Part shown: in pieces, positions 1 to 7,500 of the stretch
Position numbering within the stretch: position 1 is the stretch's first letter
Layout of the letters: each line of letters opens with the position of its first letter
DNA from: JAWLBW01 sp041687475
GTDB lineage: Bacteria; J088; JAWLBW01
Reading direction: 5' to 3'
DNA: 13,037 nucleotides
Assembly (NCBI GenBank): GCA_041687475.1
Contig: JAWLBW010000118.1
Span: 1 to 13,037 of the forward strand
The notes under the pieces: model-generated
What the model was told of the DNA's origin: nothing
Seen by the model: only the letters and a program-made list of their open reading frames with translations
The model's database searches: none
Translations under genes and position numbers: made by a program

Positions 1-2
1 GA

Positions 3-3000
3 CTTCTGCAACGCGGCGATCTGGCCGGCGCCGAAAGCGACTTTCTGCAGGTGCTCGAGTTTGCCGACGGCGACACCGATGCCAGTTATTTTCTCGGCTA
101 CATCGCCTTTCGCACCCAGCGACCCGAAGAGGCCCGCGCCCGCCTGCAGGTTTCGCTGGGCGACGAGCGCCTGGTTCACCTGAGCGAGATGTACCTGGGC
201 ATGCTCGAGGCGTCGGCCCAGAATTGGGCGGCCACGGCCGAGTGGATGCAGAAGGCCCGCGTCGACGAGTCGTTGCGTCCGCAGACCGATCCGTACCTGG
301 TAACGGCGCTTTACAACCTTGGCGTTGCCGCCCTGAGCGCCGAAGACTACGACGCCGCCGACGGTCGCTTTCGCGAAGTGCTGCGCCTGCAGCCCCAGCA
401 CAAGGATTCGCTTTTCAACCTGGCGCTGACCTGGGACGCCAGGGGCGATCTCGATGTCGCCCGCGATTACTACCAGCGGGTAAGAGCCCTCGACCCCGGT
501 TACCGCAAGGTCGAAATCGGCCTTGCCTACGTCGACTACCGCCTCGGCGCCAGGCTGTTCGAAAACAAGAGTCTGGAAAAGGCCGCGACCCTGTTGCGCG
601 AGTCGGCCCAGCTCGACCCCACGCGCGGCGAGCCTCACTATTACCTGGGGCTCATTCATCGGGCGTGGAAGGAAGACGCCAAGGCGCTTCCCCGTTTCGA
701 GGAAGCCATTCGGCGCGGCGCCTTCGTGCTCGAGGCGCGCTATCAGGCCGCCGAAATTCATTCGGTTCGCGAAGAGTGGACGACCGCCATCGCCTATCTC
801 GACCAGGTGGTTCTGCAGGACGGCGCCTACCAGAAAGACAAGGTCACGGCCTATCTGCGTGAGGCCTGGTGGCAGCTCGCCATGGCCGACATTCAGGGCC
901 AGCGCTGGGCCGATGCCGAACAGAAGCTCAAAACGGTGCTCAAGTATCCGCCCGATCTGCCGGCGACGCACTACCACCTGGGCCTTGCTCATCTGCGGCA
1001 GCAGCATTTCGACAGCGCCATCGCAGAACTCGAGCCTACGCTGCAGCAGCAACCCCGCGACGCCGACACCCGGTCGGCGCTGACCGAAGCGTTGTTCCTG
1101 CGGGCCACCGAGGCCTTTGCCGGCCGTCTCTACCGCGACGCCGAGCGCGACCTCAGCCGCGCCGTTGAAATTACGCCGAGCGACAGGGAAGTGCAATACC
1201 TGTTGGCCCGTACCCATTTCGCGCTTGAAAAGTATCCGGAGGCCATTGCGGCGTTTGAGCGGCTGGCCCGCGCGGTGCCGCCGTTCCGCGACAGCAGCGC
1301 TCATCTGGCCGATGCCTATGCCGAATACGGCGACCTGCTGTACGACCAGGCGAAGAAACTCGAATCGAAAAAGTTCTTTGCCAAGGCCGTGCAGACGAAC
1401 CAGAACCAGCTTCTCGGTCACTACGGCCTTGGCCAGCTGGCCTACGACGCAAAGCAGTTCGGCGAGGCGGCCAAACGACTTGAAACCGTTTACGAACGCA
1501 ACCCGGCCTACCGGCGCACCTGGCCCCTGCTGATCGATGCGCGCTGGCAGCTGGGCATTGCCGCTTACGACCGTAAGCAGTTCGCGAACGCCCGCAAGGA
1601 ACTTGAACGGGTGGTCGAGCTCGACGAAAACCACGGCCGCGCCCTGTACCACCTGGGCGACATCGCCTATCGCAACAAGGACTTCCCGCTGGCCAAGAGC
1701 TACCTGCAGCGGGCCATCTCGCGCGGCGACATGTTGGCCGAAGCCCATTACGGCATGGGCGCCATTTACTTCGAAGAGAAGTCCTACGAGCAGGCTGCTT
1801 CGCACTTCGAGGAAGTCGCCCGCATCAGCGCCACCCACAAGAACACCGAAAGCTACCTGCGCCGCTCGCTGTACAATGCGGCCGACCAGCTTTTCCGTTC
1901 GGGCATGAAGACCGCCGCCGTGCCGTACTATGAGCGTTACCTGCGCCTCGAGCCTAAGGACTCGGGCACGCACGTACGCCTGGCCGAAATCGCCGCCGAA
2001 GCCGGCTACGTCGACCAGGCCATGCTCTGGTACGAAAAAGCGCTTCCGCTCATGAGGAAAAAGGCCGACGCCGACGCCATTCGCTTCAAGGTGGCCATGC
2101 TGGCCTACCGCGACGGGCAATACACCCGCGCGCTCAACCATGTCGGCGCGCTGGCCAGTGCCGAAGCAAAAGAGCTGAAGGGCCTCGTCTACTTCGCCAT
2201 GGGCAAGCGCGACCACGAAGGGGGGCGCCTGCCCGAAGCCACGGGCAACCTGCAGCTCGCGCTGCAGGTTCTGCCGAAAAACGCCGAAGTGCTTTTCGAA
2301 TACGGTAAGGTTCGCCTGGCCATGAAGGACCTGCCCGACGCGGCCAAGCATCTGCGCATGGCCGTCGACATCGACGGCTCGCTGCCGAACGGCGTCGCGC
2401 TGGTGGCCGACACCTTCCGCAAGGTGGGCGCCGAAGCCTTCGCCGTCGAACAACTCGACGCCGCCGAGCGAGCCTACAAGACGTCGCAGGTCTACGAACC
2501 TTCGATCGAGGCCGACTATCACATCGGCGTCATCGCCTTTCTGCGCAACGACTTCGCCACAGCCCTCGACAAGCTCGAAATGGTAGCGGCCGAGAACCCC
2601 GGCTACCGCGCGGTGCGACAGTACACCCGCGACACGGTGTGCCTCCTGGGCGACGACGCCTTCAAGGCCGAACGGTTCGCAGAAGCGGGCGCATTTCTCG
2701 AACGGTGCGCCGAATACGATTCGACCGACCGCGAGCGCCGGTATCAGCTGGCCATCATTTCCTTCAAGCTGAAGGAGTACGATTCGGCCGCGCAACGCCT
2801 CAAGGACATCGTGCTGAACGCCTCGTCACGGTTTCCCGAAGCCCGCGGCTACCTGGTCGACTCGCTGTACGCCCTCGAGAAGCAGGCCTTCGACGCCGGT
2901 AACTTCTACGAGGCGCAGCGGCATGCCGACGAAATCGTCAAGCTTACGCCCGACAACTTTCGCGCCCACATGGTGCGTGCCCGCAACCTCGAGAAGCTCG

Positions 3001-3149
3001 AAGACTGGGCCGAGGCCGAAACCGTCGTGAAGAAAGCGCTTTCCATGCGGCCGGCCGACGACGACGCCATCGAAATGCTGGCGCGCATTCAGGCCGAACG
3101 GCAGCGCATTCAGGCCGAACTGGAAGCCGTGCAACCGGCAACTCCTTGA
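3..3149 (+). CDS. Giant tetratricopeptide-repeat protein, 5' end missing
   Basis: The frame is open from the first complete codon of the window to the TGA at 3147-3149, so 1048 residues are visible and the true start lies upstream. A GTG at 51 is in frame, but TPR-like sequence (ending ...AESDFLQ) continues before it, so it is probably not the start. The whole protein is tandem 34-residue helical repeats, at least 20 of them, with typical spacing such as ALYNLGVAALSAEDYDAA, HYHLGLAHLRQQHFDSA and ALYHLGDIAYRNKDFPLA. The last ~40 residues become a charged helix rich in Glu, Arg and Gln, then end in ValGlnProAlaThrPro. No enzymatic domain or membrane segment is visible in the part seen. TPR arrays of this size normally act as protein-binding scaffolds; the partner is unknown. 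A 269-bp gap with its own promoter separates it from the next gene, so it need not be co-transcribed with the lipoproteins. The TPR assignment is firm; the cellular role cannot be told. Confidence 0.93.
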   Translation, partial: LLQRGDLAGAESDFLQVLEFADGDTDASYFLGYIAFRTQRPEEARARLQVSLGDERLVHLSEMYLGMLEASAQNWAATAEWMQKARVDESLRPQTDPYLVTALYNLGVAALSAEDYDAADGRFREVLRLQPQHKDSLFNLALTWDARGDLDVARDYYQRVRALDPGYRKVEIGLAYVDYRLGARLFENKSLEKAATLLRESAQLDPTRGEPHYYLGLIHRAWKEDAKALPRFEEAIRRGAFVLEARYQAAEIHSVREEWTTAIAYLDQVVLQDGAYQKDKVTAYLREAWWQLAMADIQGQRWADAEQKLKTVLKYPPDLPATHYHLGLAHLRQQHFDSAIAELEPTLQQQPRDADTRSALTEALFLRATEAFAGRLYRDAERDLSRAVEITPSDREVQYLLARTHFALEKYPEAIAAFERLARAVPPFRDSSAHLADAYAEYGDLLYDQAKKLESKKFFAKAVQTNQNQLLGHYGLGQLAYDAKQFGEAAKRLETVYERNPAYRRTWPLLIDARWQLGIAAYDRKQFANARKELERVVELDENHGRALYHLGDIAYRNKDFPLAKSYLQRAISRGDMLAEAHYGMGAIYFEEKSYEQAASHFEEVARISATHKNTESYLRRSLYNAADQLFRSGMKTAAVPYYERYLRLEPKDSGTHVRLAEIAAEAGYVDQAMLWYEKALPLMRKKADADAIRFKVAMLAYRDGQYTRALNHVGALASAEAKELKGLVYFAMGKRDHEGGRLPEATGNLQLALQVLPKNAEVLFEYGKVRLAMKDLPDAAKHLRMAVDIDGSLPNGVALVADTFRKVGAEAFAVEQLDAAERAYKTSQVYEPSIEADYHIGVIAFLRNDFATALDKLEMVAAENPGYRAVRQYTRDTVCLLGDDAFKAERFAEAGAFLERCAEYDSTDRERRYQLAIISFKLKEYDSAAQRLKDIVLNASSRFPEARGYLVDSLYALEKQAFDAGNFYEAQRHADEIVKLTPDNFRAHMVRARNLEKLEDWAEAETVVKKALSMRPADDDAIEMLARIQAERQRIQAELEAVQPATP

Positions 3150-3151
3150 AG

Positions 3152-3193
3152 AGATCGCAGATCCCAGATCGCAGATCGCAAAGGGGAAAGGGG
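3152..3193. repeat. Array of six 7-bp tandem repeats
   Basis: Starting three bases after the TPR stop codon, the sequence reads as consecutive heptamers: AGATCGC (3152-3158), AGATCCC (3159-3165), AGATCGC (3166-3172), AGATCGC (3173-3179), AAAGGGG (3180-3186) and AAAGGGG (3187-3193). The period stays at exactly 7 when the unit sequence changes. The same period recurs, with a different unit, in the repeat island at 9640-10135. Confidence 0.85.
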
Positions 3194-3336
3194 ACAAGCG
3201 GACGGACGGGTTGGTGGTTTTGAATCAAGCCCCTCTGCTCCCGAAGGGGGCACCGGAGACGTGAAGCCCGGATAAAAGGGGAGCTGCCGGTCGGGTGAGC
3301 GCGTGGCGGCGGTCGGCTGTTAAACAGGTGTTTGGT

Positions 3337-3366
3337 TTGACCGCCTTGCCGGTCGCTGTTTATACT
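3337..3366 (+). promoter_or_regulatory. Sigma70-type promoter of the two-lipoprotein operon
   Basis: TTGACC (3337-3342, five of six matches to the -35 consensus) lies 18 bp before TATACT (3361-3366, five of six matches to the -10 consensus). Transcription would start near 3373. That leaves a leader of about 45 nt before the TTG start at 3419 and excludes the in-frame TTG at 3368 as the start codon. The site is the best promoter match in the window. Confidence 0.7.
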
Positions 3367-3418
3367 GTTGTCACTTTTTGTTACACGGGCATGCGAGCCC
3401 TTTCTCTGCGAGGTTCCC

Positions 3419-4570
3419 TTGCGACTGGTACTGGCATTCGGCCTGGTCGGCACGCTGGCGCTTGCAGCCTGCGGGCGGCAGGAGCTTGAAGACCTGAACG
3501 CGACGAGCCGCATCGACAGGGGCGAAGCCCATGCCGGCGCGGGGCTGTTTTCTTCCCTGGCCGTCGACGAACTCGGTCGGCCGCAGGTGGCCTACTACCA
3601 TGCCGATCTGCAAGCGCTTCGCTTCGCCGAGTGGCGCGAGGGCGCCTGGCAGGTCGCAACGGTCGACGGCGGCGAAGAGGCCGACCGGGGCCGGGGCGCA
3701 CGGCTTGCCCTCAAGGGCTCTGACCGCTATATCGCCTACCAGGACTCGACTGAAAAGCAGGTACGCCTGGCCCACCGCAACGGTAACGGCGATTGGTCGC
3801 TGGAAACCGTGACCGACGCAGGCGTCGACGCGGGGGCGTTTCTCGACATGGTGCTCGTAAAGGGCAGCCCGGTCATTGCGTGGTACGATGCCGGCGACGG
3901 CGACCTCAACCTCGCCCGCAAGGAAGGCGGCGTGTGGAATTCGACCGCCGTTGCCGCCGATGGCGACGTCGGCCAGTACGTATCCATGGCGGCCGCCCCC
4001 GACGGTCAGCTGTACCTTTCGTTCTATGACGCCGGCCGCGGCGGCTTGCTGTACGCGCAGGTCTCGACCGACGGCACGGTAACCCTCGAAGAGGTCGACG
4101 GCATTGTCGCCGCCCCCGAAGAGGAAGACGCCGAACCTGTTGTCGACGACGTCGACACCGGCGTGTGGAGTCGCATTCAGGCCCAGCCGCTCAAGGGCGG
4201 CGACCCCCGCGTGGCCGCGCCGAAGATCGTATACCAGGACCGCCGTAACGGGCGACTCATGCTGGCCGAACGTTCGGCAGAGGGGTGGAAGCGCTCCATT
4301 GTCGACGACCATGCCTTCACCGGTTCCGACAGCGACATGCTGTGGATTCGCGGCGAAGACATCGTCATCGCTTACCTCGACGGCGCCAACCTCGACCTGC
4401 GCATCGCCCGCCGCTCGGGCGACACCTGGGTTCACCAGACCCTGCTTTCGCAGGGCGCCGTGGGCTTCTACAACAGCCTGGCCCGACTCGGCGACGGACG
4501 CCTCGCGCTCACGACCTGGCACATGAGCGCCGGCGAACTTCTGTATCTCACTGTTCCGGAGAGGCCGTAA
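3419..4570 (+). CDS. Lipoprotein with about seven beta-propeller-type repeats
   Basis: The start is a TTG at 3419, preceded by GAGG (3410-3413) five bases upstream. From there the protein opens with MRLVLAFGLVGTLALAACGR: a short basic n-region, a hydrophobic core, and lipobox Leu15-Ala16-Ala17-Cys18, so it should be a 383-residue lipoprotein. An upstream in-frame TTG (3368) would bury the signal sequence and lies before the predicted transcription start. The mature part is about seven units of 45-50 residues. Each has a pattern like 'S-L-A-V-D-x-x-G-x-P-x-V-A-Y-Y-D ... L-x-L-A-x-x-x-x-G-x-W-x-x-x-x-V', as in SLAVDELGRPQVAYYHADLQ, SPVIAWYDAGDGDLNLARKE and EDIVIAYLDGANLDLRIARR. Such Asp/Tyr and Gly-x-Trp repeats are usual for sialidase-like or other beta-propellers. 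An acidic linker (AAPEEEDAEPVVDDVDTG) separates units 4 and 5. No catalytic residues were recognised, so binding or scaffolding is likelier than hydrolysis. The stop overlaps the start of the next gene by one base. Confidence 0.85.
   Translation: MRLVLAFGLVGTLALAACGRQELEDLNATSRIDRGEAHAGAGLFSSLAVDELGRPQVAYYHADLQALRFAEWREGAWQVATVDGGEEADRGRGARLALKGSDRYIAYQDSTEKQVRLAHRNGNGDWSLETVTDAGVDAGAFLDMVLVKGSPVIAWYDAGDGDLNLARKEGGVWNSTAVAADGDVGQYVSMAAAPDGQLYLSFYDAGRGGLLYAQVSTDGTVTLEEVDGIVAAPEEEDAEPVVDDVDTGVWSRIQAQPLKGGDPRVAAPKIVYQDRRNGRLMLAERSAEGWKRSIVDDHAFTGSDSDMLWIRGEDIVIAYLDGANLDLRIARRSGDTWVHQTLLSQGAVGFYNSLARLGDGRLALTTWHMSAGELLYLTVPERP
4558..4564 (+). promoter_or_regulatory. Ribosome binding site inside the upstream gene's 3' end
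   Basis: GGAGAGG ends five bases before the ATG at 4570 and lies within the last codons of the propeller lipoprotein. With the TAATG stop/start overlap it indicates coupled translation. It fixes the start of the large lipoprotein at 4570, although the frame stays open upstream to 4285. Confidence 0.8.
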
Positions 4571-7500
4571 TGCGTCGTTTCCTGCTTGGCCTGACACTGG
4601 TGGCCTTGTTCGCCGCCTGCTCGAAAACCGAAGAGCCGACGACAAGCCGTTCGGTCAACATTCGTCTGAGCTTCACGCCGTCGAAAATTTCGGCCGACGA
4701 CGGCAGCACCGTCATGTCGGTGGCCGTCGACGACTTCAGCGGCAACAAGGTGCAGACGGGCGACCTGCGCATTACCACGTCGGCCGGCAACGACAAGGTC
4801 GGCGCCATTACGGCGCAGGGCAACAACCGCTTCGAGGTCGCCCTGCAGGGGCTTACCGACCTGAGCTGGAGCCCGGTCGAGATCGTGGTCGACGTCGGCG
4901 GCACGAAGGAACAGGCCGAAATTGAAATCGTTTCGGGCGCCGGACGCAACGTCGACCTGCAGCTTTCATCGAAAACCGTCAGCGCCGATGACGGTTTCGT
5001 GACGCTGACCGTGGCCGTTCAAGACGATGCCGGCAATGCCACCGAGGGCGCCTTGCAGCTCGATACGTCTGCCGGCGTGCTGACCGGCCTGCGGCGCGGC
5101 GACGACGGTCTGTATCAGGCCACCGTGACCGGCCTGACCGACACCGACGACTCGCCTGTACTCATTTCGGCCCGGGTCAACGACGAAGAAGCGCAGGCCT
5201 CGGTGCAGATTCTTGCCGGCGTGCTGCACCATTACGACATCGCGCCCATCGCCGGTCCGCAGCAGGTAAATCAGCCTTTCAATGTCGAAGCCGGCGCCCG
5301 CGACCGCAACGGCAACCTGGTTACCGCGTTCAACGGCCTGGTTCCCACGGTGCGTACGAGCCGTGGCGGCAACGATATCGACCCCGCGTTCACCATGCAG
5401 TTCGTCATGGGCGAACTGACCCAGAGCTTTCGCATCAATACCGAGTCGGCCGGGCTTACGGTGCAACTGGTCGACGCGCAGGAGCGTACGGGCGAGAGCA
5501 ATGTCTTCGTGGTCGATCCCACGCCGGCCACCCGCATGACCTTGCGCTCGGCCGCCGACTACAACCTCATCGTAAACGCCGACGGCTGCGTGCGCCCCAA
5601 CGTGTCGAAGCCCGAAACCCAGTGCGTCGATCCCATGCAGGCCAGCCGTATAGAAATGCTGCTCGAGGCCGTGGGCGAAGACGAGGTTGTCAATCTCGTG
5701 GGCGGGAAGGGCGCCGAAGTCGTCGTTTCCATGACCGACGGCAACGGCGTCGAATATTCGAAGGTGTACCCGAACTGCGACGGCGAGCCCTGCATGGGGG
5801 TGGTCGAAGACAACCTCGACGGCTATTACTACCTGAACGTCTTCAACCTGCACAGCCAGCCCGACAGCCCGTATACCGTGCGGTTCCGTTACGCGTCGAT
5901 CGTGGAAGAGATTGAGGTGTCGGTCGTGCCCGGTCGGGTCGACCACATTTCGTTCTCGCCGGTACCGGCCCAGCGGTCGAACCCCGAAAACGCCGGCATC
6001 GCGACGTTCAACCTGACGGCAACCGCCCGTGACTTTTCGGGCAACCAGGTCTTTTCGTTTCAGGACAGTCTCGCGCTTTACCAGGAAGACCCGTGGACGG
6101 GCGCGCGCGTCAAGCTCATGCAGACGCCCCCGATGACCCTGGGCACAACGAACTTTCTGGTCACGCTGCAGGATCTGCCCGGCATGGAGGGGCCGACGAC
6201 CGACGTGACCCTGGCCGCTTCGCACAATGCCCTGGAAGACTCGTACTCGAATACCTTCAAGGTTATTCAGCCTGTTTCGAAAGGAAACCCTCTATCCATA
6301 CCACCCTATACAACGCCATACATCGACCAGTGGCAGGTTTATCTACCCGGGCAGTACGCGCCGGTACCGAAACTCGATGATTCGCCCACGGGAACGCCCA
6401 CCTCGCAGACGGTCGGCGAGCCCTTCGAAATTCTGATCTTCCCGCGAAGCAGTACGCCGAGCCTGACCAACAGTCCCGCCTTCATCGGCGTTACCGGGTT
6501 TGACGGACGCGCCCTGATCGGCGGCAACGGTATCGAGGTCATTGACGATTCCTGCGAGCAGGATGGCAACCTGGCCGACAATCCGGCGCCCACGCAACTG
6601 ACCCCGCCGTTTATCGACGCCGTGCTTCCGGGCGGCGGCACCTATTCGATGGAGGTAGATATTCCTTTCGTGGGAACGGTAAGCCAGCCGCAGCCCGAGA
6701 GCCACTGCTACGTCACGGTGCGGGCCACCGTCGCTTCGAACAACGCCAACCTTACGGTCAACGGCGTGGCCTCGAGCAGTACCGCATATGGTACCGGCGC
6801 CATCAGCACGAACTTCCAGGTGAAGCAGGCCATGGCGGTCGGCCTGGCCGTCGAGCCCATTCCGAACCCGAAGCTGGCGACCCTGAATTCATCTGCCAAG
6901 CAGTACACCACCATTCGCGTGCGTGCCGTCGATGCGTTCGGCAACACCACGAACAATGTTACCTGCCCCAATCTGGTGCTGACCGATACGGGCGGCTACC
7001 TGCGGCAGGATGCGTCCTGGTCCTTTACCGAGGGGCAGGCGGTGGCGCAGGGGCAGGTCTGGTGGGATGTCGAAAATCCGCCGGTGTCGACGGTGGTCAC
7101 GGCCGATTGCGGGGGCTCGCTGCGGGCCGACAGCAACGCCGTCAAGATCATCTCGCAGGGCGTGAACCGGTTCGAAATTCAGATTCTCGAAGATCTCGAC
7201 GGACGCGTGCGCGCCGGCGAAGACTTCCGCTTTTCGGCGGTGGCCTGCGCCGACATGGCCTGCAACCCGGCCGCCGATTTCGTGTACCGCGCCACCGTGA
7301 CCGATTCGTCGGGCACTCTGACGCCCGGCACCACCGAGCCGTTCGACAACGGCAACCTGGTGCAGACGGCGCGTATCGACACGGCGGGCGAGACGCAAGT
7401 CTGCATTGCCGGCGCGGGCGTGTTGTCGTGCTCAGACCCGTTCACGGTCGAAATCGGACAGCTGTCGCACTTCCGCATTGCTGCGCCTTCGTTCGGTAGC

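Noticed and set aside
3205..3251. tRNA-like T-arm (GGTTTTGAATC) or terminator hairpin (GCCCCT/AGGGGGC) after the TPR gene
   Set aside because: No matching acceptor, D or anticodon arms could be assembled, and the hairpin lacks a T-run after it.
3368..3418. Longer version of the propeller lipoprotein starting at TTG 3368
   Set aside because: It lies before the predicted transcription start (about 3373), puts 17 residues ahead of a perfect lipoprotein signal, and lacks a ribosome binding site; TTG 3419 has GAGG five bases upstream.
4285..4569. 95-residue N-terminal extension of the Ig-array protein
   Set aside because: The extension is an out-of-frame reading of the propeller gene, basic and low-complexity; ATG 4570 has a strong ribosome binding site and a lipoprotein signal.
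3371..4645. Minus-strand 424-codon open frame opposite the propeller lipoprotein
   Set aside because: A typical shadow frame in high-GC DNA; the plus-strand frame has a signal peptide, repeats, promoter and ribosome binding site.
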